From assembly GCA_014379345.1 (NCBI GenBank), contig JACMLY010000095.1:62001-126000 (forward strand): DNA of 64,000 bases, in the 5' to 3' direction. The notes under the pieces are model-generated. The model was not told the origin of the DNA. It saw only the letters and a list, made by a program, of their open reading frames with translations, and ran no database searches. The translations under genes and the position numbers were made by a program. This DNA is from Chitinophagaceae bacterium. Lineage in GTDB: Bacteria > Bacteroidota > Bacteroidia > Chitinophagales > Chitinophagaceae. Below, piece by piece: positions 29,371 to 40,073 of the stretch (position 1 is the first letter of the stretch; each line of letters begins with the position of its first letter).

Positions 29371-30531
29371 TTATGAACTTTTAGAAGTAAAAGTAAACGC
29401 CAGTTTCATCAGAATTGTCGTGGCTGTGTATGATGCCCAGAGCCGCAAGCGCTGCAATGATTTCAACTTTTGCAGAAATTCTTCTTCAGGCACGGGTTCG
29501 GCATATTTTTCAAAAGTATTTTCCAGTTCATTTCTTACTGTATTACAAAACTCATTGTTGGCGATCTGTATATTTGTCTCAATGCTGGTGTATTCACTTA
29601 AATGATTAAAGTTGTAAGATCCTATGCAGATGATCTTATCATCTACCATCCACAATTTACCATGCAATATTCTTTCAGGAAATTCAAAGATCTTCATTTG
29701 ATGTTTAAAAAATATCCTGTAAAAAAAGCGGGTTGCATCTCTTGCAACCGGTACGTCTGATTTTCCCTGCAGATACAATTTTATATTTATGCCTCTTTGA
29801 GAAGCCTTCTTTAATAATACAATCAATCTGAACGATGGAATGAAATAACTGCAGATGATCACGATATCTTTTTCCGCATGTCGTATTGCCTGTTTAAAAT
29901 GATAATTGATCTTATTCTTACGCCGGAACCAGTCACTATGAACCACGCAGGTTTCATATTGCCCGGTGTCAGTGATCGGTTTTTTAATACGTTTCACGGA
30001 GCCTGGTAATCTATCAGGGTAGTACATTCTTTCACAAAGTTTCTGCAGATCCATAACCACAGGACCTGAAACCTGGACACCGAAATCAAGCCAGGGCAGG
30101 GTTGTATCATCGCCCCTGTATTTATCAGAAATATTAATACCGCCAATAATTGCAGTGTTTCCATCCACAACGGTGATCTTGTGATGCAATCTTCTCCCTG
30201 CGCGGAATTTTAGTAGTACGATAGGAGAAAATCGGCGGCAATGTATACCCGCTTCCTGCATTTCCCGCATTTGCTTTTTTGTCAGTGCTTTTGACCCGTA
30301 TGCATCTACCAGAACGTAAACTTTTACATTCTTTTGTACGGCTTCCTTTAAAGCATTCATGATCATATTGCCTGTGTTGTCGGGATCTAATGTGTATACC
30401 TGCAGGTAAATGAGTTTTTTCGCATTTTGAATGATACCCAGCAAGGCCGAGAAATATTCCTCACCCGATTGTAAAAATCTAAGATCCGAAGCTTTATTGT
30501 ACCTAATTTTTCTGGTCAGGTTATTTTTCAT
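29371..30531 (-). CDS. Phospholipase D / cardiolipin synthase family protein
   Basis: Two HxK motifs: LHHKITVVDGNTAIIGGINISD and LHGKLWMVDDKIICIGSYNFNHLS. Confidence 0.92.
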   Translation of the reverse strand: MKNNLTRKIRYNKASDLRFLQSGEEYFSALLGIIQNAKKLIYLQVYTLDPDNTGNMIMNALKEAVQKNVKVYVLVDAYGSKALTKKQMREMQEAGIHCRRFSPIVLLKFRAGRRLHHKITVVDGNTAIIGGINISDKYRGDDTTLPWLDFGVQVSGPVVMDLQKLCERMYYPDRLPGSVKRIKKPITDTGQYETCVVHSDWFRRKNKINYHFKQAIRHAEKDIVIICSYFIPSFRLIVLLKKASQRGINIKLYLQGKSDVPVARDATRFFYRIFFKHQMKIFEFPERILHGKLWMVDDKIICIGSYNFNHLSEYTSIETNIQIANNEFCNTVRNELENTFEKYAEPVPEEEFLQKLKSLQRLRLWASYTATTILMKLAFTFTSKSS

Positions 30532-30545
30532 TTTGCAAGCAACAC

Positions 30546-32459
30546 TTATTGAAAATTGACAAAAGCGGGTGCTTTTAGTGATGAAATATTGAATCGGAAA
30601 TCAGTAACCGTAGTTACCTCAAACCACAGGGTTTTTACCCCCTGCGGTGAAGACGGATAATAATTCACTGCTACTTTTAATGTGTTCAAAGGAAGGTTTT
30701 CATTTCGCACCCTGAAGCCAAGTCCCAGTCCTGAATACAATGAACTCTTAAAAATGGACCGGCTCCTGCTGGTAATAAATGAACCCTGTAAGGAGCTAAA
30801 AAAATTAAATTTAAAACCATAAGCTCTTAAGGCGCTATATAAAACAGTTTCCGAACGCAGATTCAATCGCTGGTACCCATTTATGCGGGTATCCTTGTAA
30901 CCCCATATCCCTCTTTCCCAATTTATATTAAGTGGTTTATAAAAATGATTGTTTGGAGAGATGATATAATCAATGTAAGTGAATTGCCGGAGATAGGTTC
31001 TCTTAAACTTAAACAAACGCGTGTAATGATTGGCTGCCGCGTGGATCACTGCGTCTTCTGCCGTTTTATATTGCCAGAAATTTCCGACACCAAGTTGTGT
31101 ATGAAGCAGCGCTGCATTTTTTATGGGCCAGAATTTTTCCACCTCAACCCCTGCGTATAATCTTTTTCGGCCGATCCAGTTCTCTTTTCCAGCCGTGAGA
31201 GCGATGGTGTATCCAAGCGGGATATCTTCCGTTCTTCCGTAACCGAAAAAATGGTGTGTTTTAAAAAACTGCTGCCTGAATATCACAAACTGGCCCAGCC
31301 AGTAACTGCGATTATTGTAGTTTGGATCCGATGCGTAAATCCCCTGCAGGGGCGTTTTTCCAAAATTCAGGTTATAATTCCTGGCAAGAATTGCCAGGTT
31401 GGGTTGTGATCGTTCAGAGCCGTCTTTTCTGAACTGATTCCGGAAATTATAACCTGCCCAGATATCCGATACCTGGTATCTGTAATCGCGATACAAATCA
31501 TCATCCAGGTTATATATATTGATAGAATGGTTTCTTGAAAAGGTAAAGCCACCAATAAGCTGAGCCCTGGTACGGTACAGGGGACGGCTCAGAGAAATAT
31601 AGTAGGATCCTTCATAAACGCCGGTGTCCAAAGGCATATAATTGTTCAATGTACTGTACCCGATCGCTCCGTCGATGAAAGATCCTGAAATATTGTATTT
31701 CGTATAGCGTATTTCCGTGTTCCAGGTGGGATTATAATCATTGCGCCACAGCACCCCTAGCTGTAGCGCCTGTCCCGCTCCAAAAAGATCATTGTTATAA
31801 ACACGCGCGGCAAAGGCCGAAGTTGTGACCTTTGAAAGGTTAAATCCGTATTCAAATACATCTTTGGTAACCACAACGATATCTACAGAGTCTGTAGAAA
31901 ACATTGCATTTACAATATTCAATCGTGCATCCTGTATAAAAGGCAGGCTACGCAGGTAACGTTCATTATCGGCCAGGGTATAGGGATTCAACAATGCATT
32001 TTCACGAAAAAATAAAGATTGCCGGATGACCCATTCACGCGAATCATAGTGTAATCGGTTGGCGATGCGGATCAGTTTCATAGAACTGCTGAAAGCTGTG
32101 TCGTTGATATCGCGGGGTCCAAAAACTTTTACTTTACGGAAATAGATATTCCGGATAACTTTCCCGGTATATGGAGCAAAGATCTGTTCCGACTTTTGCA
32201 TGGCATTGTCGTCAGCAATAACAGAATCATCATGCCTGGTTATTTTCAGAAGCACCGAGTCGCGGTAGCGACGATTTCTCAGCGAGTCCATATACCTTCC
32301 GATCTTCCTGAAAATGGAAGATGGGGGAACGGTATCCTTTTGTTGATAATGCTCTGTATCATAAAAATTATTTTCTGCCTGTACCGGCTGTAGGTACAGT
32401 GCCAGGCAAAAGAAAACAATCGCGAGTATTTGAACAGTATGTTTCAAGGGGTTATTCAT
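30546..32459 (-). CDS. Outer-membrane BamA/surface-antigen-like beta-barrel protein
   Basis: Signal peptide; POTRA-like region (IRNIYFRKVKVFGP...YLRSLPFIQDARL) and C-terminal beta-strand-rich region. Confidence 0.75.
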   Translation of the reverse strand: MNNPLKHTVQILAIVFFCLALYLQPVQAENNFYDTEHYQQKDTVPPSSIFRKIGRYMDSLRNRRYRDSVLLKITRHDDSVIADDNAMQKSEQIFAPYTGKVIRNIYFRKVKVFGPRDINDTAFSSSMKLIRIANRLHYDSREWVIRQSLFFRENALLNPYTLADNERYLRSLPFIQDARLNIVNAMFSTDSVDIVVVTKDVFEYGFNLSKVTTSAFAARVYNNDLFGAGQALQLGVLWRNDYNPTWNTEIRYTKYNISGSFIDGAIGYSTLNNYMPLDTGVYEGSYYISLSRPLYRTRAQLIGGFTFSRNHSINIYNLDDDLYRDYRYQVSDIWAGYNFRNQFRKDGSERSQPNLAILARNYNLNFGKTPLQGIYASDPNYNNRSYWLGQFVIFRQQFFKTHHFFGYGRTEDIPLGYTIALTAGKENWIGRKRLYAGVEVEKFWPIKNAALLHTQLGVGNFWQYKTAEDAVIHAAANHYTRLFKFKRTYLRQFTYIDYIISPNNHFYKPLNINWERGIWGYKDTRINGYQRLNLRSETVLYSALRAYGFKFNFFSSLQGSFITSRSRSIFKSSLYSGLGLGFRVRNENLPLNTLKVAVNYYPSSPQGVKTLWFEVTTVTDFRFNISSLKAPAFVNFQ

Positions 32460-32578
32460 GAACTATGCAAATGATTACAAATTACATACCTCCGTGATGA
32501 AAAAATGTTAATACCCTAATATTCAAGAGTCATTCAAGATAGACAAGGTTCATGAACTTTTCGTGCTGTAAAATCTTC

Positions 32579-32586
32579 TATATTTG
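32579..32586 (+). promoter_or_regulatory. Candidate Bacteroidota -7 box upstream of tRNA-Ala
   Basis: TATATTTG matches TAnnTTTG; no clear -33 TTTG seen. Confidence 0.3.
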
Positions 32587-32682
32587 CACTCCTGAAAAAA
32601 GGAATAAACAAAAGGGTTGAGTTGGTGAGTTGTATGAGTGAATGGTTGGTTACTAATACGTTATATTGGAATTTGAATTCAG

Positions 32683-32756
<74 letters not shown>

Positions 32757-32757
32757 C

Positions 32758-32790
32758 AAAAAGGATGTTTTCAAAGGCATCCTTTTTTTA
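32758..32790 (+). terminator. Terminator after tRNA-Ala
   Basis: AAAAAGGATGTTTTCAAAGGCATCCTTTTTTT. Confidence 0.85.
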
Positions 32791-32822
32791 TTGGCGCATT
32801 GAGTTACAAGATTCTACAGCAA

Positions 32823-34010
32823 ATGCATGTAAGGAACAAAATCAGGTGGACTACAGCGGTATTTTTTTTCCTTTCAGGAATGATTACCTCTACATGGTCA
32901 TCAAGAATTCCTGATATACAAAGACAGTTGCATTTATCAAATGCCGAATTGGGCGGCGTGCTGTTTGCCATATCTGCCGGGTTGGTATTCGGGTTACCGG
33001 TGTCCAGTTGGCTGGTCGCCCGGTATTCAGCCATAAAAATGATGACCGTTTCTACACTGATTTTTGCAGTTATCATTTCATTGCTGGCGATGGCGCCCAA
33101 TATCTATTTACTGGTTATCTTATTGTTCCTGTTTGGCGCCCTGAGAAACCTGGTCAGCATGTCCGCCAATACAAATTCCCTCGAAGTTCAAAACTTTCAT
33201 CAAAAACCGATCATTGCAACCTTTCATGGAATATGGAGCATGGCTTGTTTTGTGGGAATCGCCATTGGCGCTTTGATGATATCAAAAGGAATATCACCAT
33301 TCTGGCATTTTCTTGGAGTTGGAATGATGACGGTTATTGTGGTGTTGGTCTTTAAAAGAAAGCAACGCAAAGCAAATCTCACCTCTGAAAAGAAAGCGTT
33401 TTTCGTAAAACCAGATCGTTATTTATTTTTGTTGGGATTAATTGCTTTTTGTTCGATGTTCTGCGAAAGTTGCATGTTCGACTGGAGCATCAATTACTAT
33501 GAAAAAGTGATACGTGCAGATAAAGATTATGTCACGTTCGGCTATAGTTCATTCATTATCATGATGACGCTTGGCAGACTCGTAGGAGACCGGTTTATTG
33601 CCCGTTTCGGGTCTATAAACATCCTCTGGTTCAATGGACTTTTAATGGCTGCGGGATGTATTGCAGTTATCATTTTCCCTCATGTAGGCGTGGCAAGCGT
33701 GGGATTTGCTTTGATAGGTTTGGGATCATCGGTTATAGTACCTATTATTTATTCCATGGCAGGAAAATCAGAGAAAATGTCGGCCGGTTATGCGATTGCT
33801 TCCATAACTATGGTTGGCTATGTTGGTTTTCTATCTTCTCCTTTGGTTGTGGGTGCGCTGTCACAAAAGTTTGGTATGCAGACCGCTTTCGGGATCCTTA
33901 TTTTCATTTCTCTAATGATCTCGGTACTTGCGATCGGACTTAAAAAAGGCTGGTGGTTTGAACGCGAATTGACGCGAGTGGGGGACGCGAATCGGCGCGA
34001 TAATTTTTGA
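32823..34010 (+). CDS. MFS transporter
   Basis: MHVRNKIRWTTAVFFFLSGMITSTWSSRIPDIQRQLHLSNAELG..., 12-TM-like; start moved downstream because ORF 32715 overlaps the tRNA. Confidence 0.88.
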   Translation: MHVRNKIRWTTAVFFFLSGMITSTWSSRIPDIQRQLHLSNAELGGVLFAISAGLVFGLPVSSWLVARYSAIKMMTVSTLIFAVIISLLAMAPNIYLLVILLFLFGALRNLVSMSANTNSLEVQNFHQKPIIATFHGIWSMACFVGIAIGALMISKGISPFWHFLGVGMMTVIVVLVFKRKQRKANLTSEKKAFFVKPDRYLFLLGLIAFCSMFCESCMFDWSINYYEKVIRADKDYVTFGYSSFIIMMTLGRLVGDRFIARFGSINILWFNGLLMAAGCIAVIIFPHVGVASVGFALIGLGSSVIVPIIYSMAGKSEKMSAGYAIASITMVGYVGFLSSPLVVGALSQKFGMQTAFGILIFISLMISVLAIGLKKGWWFERELTRVGDANRRDNF

Positions 34011-34014
34011 TGCG

Positions 34015-35169
34015 TTAAATAATCATATTTTCTAATTCCGGTTTTTTGTGGAAATCGTTTGATCGTTTCTTAAGCGCTTTTTTCTTTTTTCGGCCATACC
34101 AGATCAGAAATCCTGTAACAGGTAATGAAGCGGCAAAAAGAGAAGCAAGAAAATAAATGATCTTGCTACCTATTCCCAATGCTCTTATTCTTCCGGTATG
34201 AAAATCGTAAATACTTTGGTTTATAGATTCATACCGTGTGTAACCCCGGTAAGAAATAGTATGAATATTGGAAATGCTGTATTGGTCGAACCATAAAGAA
34301 GTCTGTTTTCGAACAATAGTGTAGGGAAATCGCAGCAGGACGCGGATAGACGCCAGGCTGTCCGGAGGGACAACAATAAAAACTTCTCTTGCTCCCGGAT
34401 TTTTTATGCTTGCATAATGATAAGCTGTATCCAAAGGATTTTCTTTTCTCAGCACAGAGGGAACCGATCTTGTTTCAGGAGCTTTCCGAACAGGGCTTGA
34501 TGTGGCGGCCCTGACAAAGCTTTTCGCAGTATCAAAAACCCAGAAAATACCCGTTAATGACACGATCAGCAATACGGCTAAAGCATAAAAGCCCAGCACA
34601 CTGTGTAAACCCCAATTCAGGCGCTTCCAGCTCTTGGTTTTCCATTTGATGGTAATAGCTTGCTTAAAAAATCGTTTTTGTCGCGGCCACCAGAGAATAA
34701 GCCCGGTGATGCACATCATGAAAAAGATCAGCACATTCCAGCGAACGATCTGGGCTCCTGTTTTTCCAAGAAGCAGATTAAGGTGTATTTCCAAAACAAC
34801 ATTCATAAAATCTCTACGCATATTGCGATAACCAATGATACCGCCTGTATACGGATTCACTGAAATTGCCCTGGCCGTTTTAGTATTGAAAACAAATGCG
34901 GCGTTCCTTTCTTCCACAAACCGGATGTTTGTGATGAGCTCATTGGGATACGCGTTCCGGACAATCCCTGTAAGTTGGGTTATCGACTTTCGATTTCCAC
35001 CTGGTTTTTCAACATGCAAATATTCATGCTGAAAGATCTCCCTCCATTCTTCTTCAAATACATATAAACATCCCGTGACAGATACTATAAAAACAACGAG
35101 CCCGGTACTGAGGCCGAGCCAGCGATGAACTACTAAGAAACTTCGATGTATTGTATTTCTTTTTTTCAA
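34015..35169 (-). CDS. PepSY-associated TM helix domain protein
   Basis: HRWLGLSTGLVVFIVSVTGCLYVFEEEW; LNWGLHSVLGFYALAVLLIVSLTGIFW. Confidence 0.9.
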   Translation of the reverse strand: MKKRNTIHRSFLVVHRWLGLSTGLVVFIVSVTGCLYVFEEEWREIFQHEYLHVEKPGGNRKSITQLTGIVRNAYPNELITNIRFVEERNAAFVFNTKTARAISVNPYTGGIIGYRNMRRDFMNVVLEIHLNLLLGKTGAQIVRWNVLIFFMMCITGLILWWPRQKRFFKQAITIKWKTKSWKRLNWGLHSVLGFYALAVLLIVSLTGIFWVFDTAKSFVRAATSSPVRKAPETRSVPSVLRKENPLDTAYHYASIKNPGAREVFIVVPPDSLASIRVLLRFPYTIVRKQTSLWFDQYSISNIHTISYRGYTRYESINQSIYDFHTGRIRALGIGSKIIYFLASLFAASLPVTGFLIWYGRKKKKALKKRSNDFHKKPELENMII

Positions 35170-35351
35170 ACAATAAAATTAAAAACTGCCGGTAACAGTG
35201 GCAAGCTTAGGTTCGTCTGCGCTGCATTGAGCGAAGTTGTAAATTATTCCAACTCACGAAGTCCGAATAAGGGAAGTTGATTTACGCAATCAGGAATAAC
35301 TTCAATTCCGTGTGCATGATCTGTATGTTTACATGTTATCTCAATTACGGT

Positions 35352-36554
35352 TCAGGAAATCAACAAAGGTTGCTTTGTGAATTTTTTACTTAATGTAATA
35401 AGACACAGACCAAGTATGCTGCATATCAGAAGACTTACCGCAAGAGGAAGAACAGTCTTAATATTCAGTACGCCGATAAATACAGTTGCCAATGAACCCA
35501 ATCCCATTTGAATAAATCCTAAAAGTGCAGAAGCGCTTCCGGCATTTTGTTCGAATGGCTTCATGGATAATGCCGAAGCGTTTGGCATTACCAATCCTAT
35601 TGAGGAGAGGTACAAAAAAAGTATGCCGGTAATGATCCAGAAATTGTCTACGTGCAGTAAACTTACAATCAGCAATGCCGCACTGAAGCAGTTTTGAAAA
35701 ATCAAGGCACGTGCGATCAGCGCTTCACTTTTATGACTCTTTAAAAGAAATGTATTGATCTGCGAAGCGATGATGAGGCCTGAGGCCAGGAATGCAAATA
35801 GCAATCCATATTGCTTTTGGCTTAAGGCAAAATGTTCCATGAAAACCCCCGGAGAACTCGATATGTGTGCAAACAGGCCGGCAAAGCCAATGCCGCCAAT
35901 AATTGCATAAATAACAAAATAAGATTCACGCAATACCGCCCGGTAATTTTTTAGAACAGAAGATATATGCAAAGAATATTTCTTATCGGCTCCTTTGCTT
36001 TCAGGTAAAAAAAACAGAACACCCAGAAAGATAACAATGATCAGAGCAGTCAGCACGAAAAAAATGGATGTCCAGCCGAACGATGCAATGAGCCAGCTTC
36101 CGATGGAAGGGGCCAGCATCGGCGAAGTACTGAGTACAAGGATCAGGAATGAGAAAATTTTTGCATTCTCATGAGCCGGAAAAATATCCCTTACCATTGC
36201 TGTTGCCGAAATGGTTGCAGAGCAGGCGCCGATTGCCTGGATAAATCGTAACAGGATTAATATTTCGATCGACCCGGCGTAAGCGCATCCGATGGACGTG
36301 ATACAATAAAGCAATAATCCAGCATACAAAGGTTTTTTTCTGCCAAAACGATCGAGTAATGGCCCGTACATGAGTTGCCCCAGTCCCATGCCAATAAAAA
36401 ATGAAGACAAAGACAGAGCTACTTTACTCACGGTCGTATTCATCGACCGGGCTATGTCCGGGAAGCCGGGCAGGTACATGTCGATCGTGAAAGGCACGAT
36501 CGCTGTTAAGAGGCCCAGTAATAGAATAGTAATGAACCTTTTTTTCTGAGTCAT
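35352..36554 (-). CDS. Bcr/CflA-type multidrug efflux MFS transporter
   Basis: TIDMYLPGFPDIARSMNTT, LYGPLLDRFGRKKPLYAGL. Confidence 0.9.
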   Translation of the reverse strand: MTQKKRFITILLLGLLTAIVPFTIDMYLPGFPDIARSMNTTVSKVALSLSSFFIGMGLGQLMYGPLLDRFGRKKPLYAGLLLYCITSIGCAYAGSIEILILLRFIQAIGACSATISATAMVRDIFPAHENAKIFSFLILVLSTSPMLAPSIGSWLIASFGWTSIFFVLTALIIVIFLGVLFFLPESKGADKKYSLHISSVLKNYRAVLRESYFVIYAIIGGIGFAGLFAHISSSPGVFMEHFALSQKQYGLLFAFLASGLIIASQINTFLLKSHKSEALIARALIFQNCFSAALLIVSLLHVDNFWIITGILFLYLSSIGLVMPNASALSMKPFEQNAGSASALLGFIQMGLGSLATVFIGVLNIKTVLPLAVSLLICSILGLCLITLSKKFTKQPLLIS

Positions 36555-36779
36555 GGCCTGTCTTTTTTCCCGGTCGATCATCGCTTATTGAATGAAGATA
36601 AAAGAATAATAGGATTGTTACTGATTGATAAACGGCACATCGCAAAAACATAATGAAAAGTTCCCACACAATCATAGATATTTTGATACAATGCCATTTT
36701 TATCCGAACATAATTCGTTTCAGCAACGAATATACTTTTGAATATTCTGCTATTTAGTAACAGATCATATACATATGGT

Positions 36780-36896
36780 ATGAATCTAAAAAATCGGTTC
36801 TCCTCCTTGCCTATTTTTCTTGCCCGTTTTTTTGTTCTTAGTCAAACATCACCCGCACAGGTTTCTCTTTTGAAAGAGTTGGGTGCTGATGATTAA
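36780..36896 (+). other. Short unassigned ORF (38 aa)
   Basis: MNLKNRFSSLPIFLARFFVLSQTSPAQVSLLKELGADD; below the ORF-track cutoff. Confidence 0.2.
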
Positions 36897-37086
36897 GAGC
36901 ATCATGACATAATGGTATCTACCTATATTATTCTTTTTCTGAACTGCTATTCAGCATTCCTTTCTATCACACACAAAGCTTGTGCGCATATCTAATGGTA
37001 TATGCTTAATGATTTGTAAATAAATGTTTTAGCAACCTTAACATATTTTAATGAAAAGAATTTTATTTGCCTGATTCCGTTAAGTA

Positions 37087-37701
37087 GTGATGCGCAAAGG
37101 GGTTGTATATGTTTTTCTGGTAATTATATTCATTGCGATTTTTATGCTGTTTTGGTACAACGAGTATGTCTATAGTTTGCCAACACCCGTTCCCACTAAC
37201 TACACTGCTGTTCCTCACGGTACACGTATTGATCTGTCATCTACATTGAAATCAGGCGATAACAAACCTGTTTTGCTTCATTTTTTTAATCCGGAATGTC
37301 CGTGTTCTAAGTTTAATATGCCACATTTCAAATCTCTTGTAAAGGAATTTGGTCATAAAGTGAACTTCGCCATCGTAGTCATGGGTGACAGAAGATTCAG
37401 TTCCAAAGAGGTCAAAGATAAATTCAGTATAGATGTGCCTGTTTTAACAGATACGTCTCTGGCTACTTTATGCGGTGTATATTCGACGCCCCAGGCTGTC
37501 ATTATCGATGCGCTTCAGAAGTTATATTATAGGGGGAACTACAATAAAACGCGCTATTGTACAGATAAAAAAACGAATTACGCCCAGATGGCCCTGGAGG
37601 CGCTGTTAAGTAAAGAGCGGATTATTCCCTTTGACCAGTATAGCTTAAAGGCATTTGGTTGCGAATTGCCACATTGTACAAAAAAAGAAAACCTACCATG
37701 A
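37087..37701 (+). CDS. Membrane-anchored thioredoxin-like/redoxin protein with CPCS motif
   Basis: N-terminal TM helix; [36 protein letters not shown]. Confidence 0.8.
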   Translation: MMRKGVVYVFLVIIFIAIFMLFWYNEYVYSLPTPVPTNYTAVPHGTRIDLSSTLKSGDNKPVLLHFFNPECPCSKFNMPHFKSLVKEFGHKVNFAIVVMGDRRFSSKEVKDKFSIDVPVLTDTSLATLCGVYSTPQAVIIDALQKLYYRGNYNKTRYCTDKKTNYAQMALEALLSKERIIPFDQYSLKAFGCELPHCTKKENLP

Positions 37702-39959
37702 ATTATAACGATAAAGAACAACGGCAACAGACTGTTACATTCTTATCAGAAGTAAAAAAAAGATCAGATCATTTGATGAATATTTTTTTATGCGGATATT
37801 TTTTTCTGGGGCTGATCTTTGCAACTTATTATGATACCTGGTTAATAGCGCTTGGAGTTGGCAGCCTATGCCTTCTTGCATATTATTCCGTTAAGATAGC
37901 CTTGGGCCAGTCAAACCTATACCAGTATATTTTAAGTGCTGTATTGGGCATTTTCATGGCTCAATTTATTTACCAGATGCATGGCATGTTTGAAATGCAT
38001 TTTTTTGCTTTCATCGGCAGTGCGATACTTATAACTTATCAAAACTGGAAACTCCAGATTCCGATCGTTTTAGTGGTTGTCGTTCACCATTCAGTTTTCG
38101 GTTACCTTCAAAACTCGGGGGTTGATAACATTTATTTCACTCAATTGGATTCTTTTGCGCTGCAGACATTTATTATACACGTTTTCCTTGCTGCAGTCAT
38201 TTTTTTTATCTGCGGGTTATGGGCATATCAATTAAAAAAATATAATGAAATCCAAATCATTCAAGCTATCGAAATGACAAAGCTTCAAAAAGAAGCCATC
38301 ATTCACCAGGAAAAAAAGCGGAATGAAGAAGTGCTGGAAAGGTCAAATGCCGATTTGAGAAAAGCAAATGAACAACTTGAAATTGCCCGTCAGAATGCCG
38401 AAGATGCCAATAAAGCCAAGAGCATCTTCCTCGCCACTATGAGTCACGAGATTCGTACTCCCATGAACGGAGTTATCGGAATGTCTTCGCTTCTAGCTGA
38501 AACTGCTTTGACGGAACAACAAAGGATGTACACTGAAACGATTACCACCTGTGGCGAAAGTCTCCTTAATGTCATTAATGACATTCTCGATTTTTCAAAA
38601 ATTGAGTCTGGTAATATGGAACTTGAAACGGAAGATTTTGATTTAAGGAAATGTATAGAAGAAGTATTGGACATATTTGGAACCAAGGCAGCTCAGTCAG
38701 GACTCGAACTTATATATCACATTGATCAGGAAGTTCCTTTGCAGATTATCGGGGATGATCTCAGGCTGAGGCAAATTTTAACGAATCTTATTAGCAATGC
38801 CATGAAATTTACCCAACAAGGGGAGGTTTATGTTGGAGTACATTTAGTCACATCAAAACCCGGTGATGCGTTTGAATTGAGATTTGAAGTGCGTGATACT
38901 GGTATTGGAATTGCACCCGATAAATTAGGACGACTCTTTAAAGCATTCTCTCAGGTTGATTCATCTACTACCCGTAAATATGGCGGTACAGGACTGGGCC
39001 TCGCTATCTGCGAAAAACTGGTAAAATTAATGAAGGGTCAGATGTCAGTAGAAAGCATTCCTGAAAAAGGATCTGTTTTTTCCTTTACGATAGAAACTGA
39101 AAAGGGTACTAAAATTCTTCCTTCTTATGCCTTGTATAATATCTCAGATCAGAAAGGCAAAAAGGTTTTAGTAGTTGATGATAACCAAACAAACCGGACG
39201 ATTTTAAAAAAACAGCTGGAATATTGGGAACTGAAACCTGTTATAGCAAGTTCAGGGGAGGAAGCATTGAGTATTTTATCGAAAAATTCAGCAGTAGATT
39301 TAGTGCTAACGGATATGCAGATGCCAATGATGGATGGCATTATGCTTGCGCGGAGCATTCGCAAATATTATCCTGCTATTCCTATTATTTTGCTTAGCTC
39401 AAACGGCGATGATTGCACGGAGTACAAGCACCTTTTCAATTCAATACTGTCCAAGCCTGTTAAACAACATATACTTGGCAAGCACATATACGCGGGTCTT
39501 CATCAAAACAGACCATCGTATTCTCAGGAAACAAATAGCCAGACAACATTACCTGATAACTTTTCTGAAAAGTATTCATTAGAAATATTGGTTGCTGAAG
39601 ACAATGTGATCAACCAGCACGTAATTTTACATATTTTGAGAAAAATGGGTTACAAACCCACACTTGTAGACAATGGAAAAGAAGCTGTTAAAGCAGCTTT
39701 GCAACATCACTATGATATTATATTGATGGATGTGCAGATGCCTGAAATGGATGGCGTGGAGGCGACCCGGGTACTTCGAAACACACTTAACAAGCAATCT
39801 ATAATTATAGCCTTAACGGCTAATGCGATGCCAGGTGATAAGGAAGAATTTTTGGATCAGGGCATGGATGACTACATAGGAAAACCTGTAAAGCTGGGAG
39901 AGTTAGTCGCGAAACTCGAAAAATGGTTCTTACATAAAATAAAAGAGAATGCTGCTTAA
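37698..39959 (+). CDS. Hybrid sensor histidine kinase: membrane sensor, HisKA, HATPase, two REC domains
   Basis: [58 protein letters not shown]...[20 protein letters not shown]...[13 protein letters not shown]. Confidence 0.95.
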   Translation: MNYNDKEQRQQTVTFLSEVKKRSDHLMNIFLCGYFFLGLIFATYYDTWLIALGVGSLCLLAYYSVKIALGQSNLYQYILSAVLGIFMAQFIYQMHGMFEMHFFAFIGSAILITYQNWKLQIPIVLVVVVHHSVFGYLQNSGVDNIYFTQLDSFALQTFIIHVFLAAVIFFICGLWAYQLKKYNEIQIIQAIEMTKLQKEAIIHQEKKRNEEVLERSNADLRKANEQLEIARQNAEDANKAKSIFLATMSHEIRTPMNGVIGMSSLLAETALTEQQRMYTETITTCGESLLNVINDILDFSKIESGNMELETEDFDLRKCIEEVLDIFGTKAAQSGLELIYHIDQEVPLQIIGDDLRLRQILTNLISNAMKFTQQGEVYVGVHLVTSKPGDAFELRFEVRDTGIGIAPDKLGRLFKAFSQVDSSTTRKYGGTGLGLAICEKLVKLMKGQMSVESIPEKGSVFSFTIETEKGTKILPSYALYNISDQKGKKVLVVDDNQTNRTILKKQLEYWELKPVIASSGEEALSILSKNSAVDLVLTDMQMPMMDGIMLARSIRKYYPAIPIILLSSNGDDCTEYKHLFNSILSKPVKQHILGKHIYAGLHQNRPSYSQETNSQTTLPDNFSEKYSLEILVAEDNVINQHVILHILRKMGYKPTLVDNGKEAVKAALQHHYDIILMDVQMPEMDGVEATRVLRNTLNKQSIIIALTANAMPGDKEEFLDQGMDDYIGKPVKLGELVAKLEKWFLHKIKENAA

Positions 39960-40073
39960 TTGTAAATTCAATTCGCAGTTGAATAAGATTGCAATATTAT
40001 AATTCTAAATTTATGATCATCTTCACAATATGTATGCGTCGGCATTACTATAGAGATGACGCCCTTGACGGTC

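Noticed and set aside
36780-36896. 38-aa ORF ending QVSLLKELGADD as a decayed MDR dehydrogenase fragment
   Set aside because: The resemblance to the ...KELGAD(E/H)VID motif is only a few residues long and no neighbouring homology was found by eye
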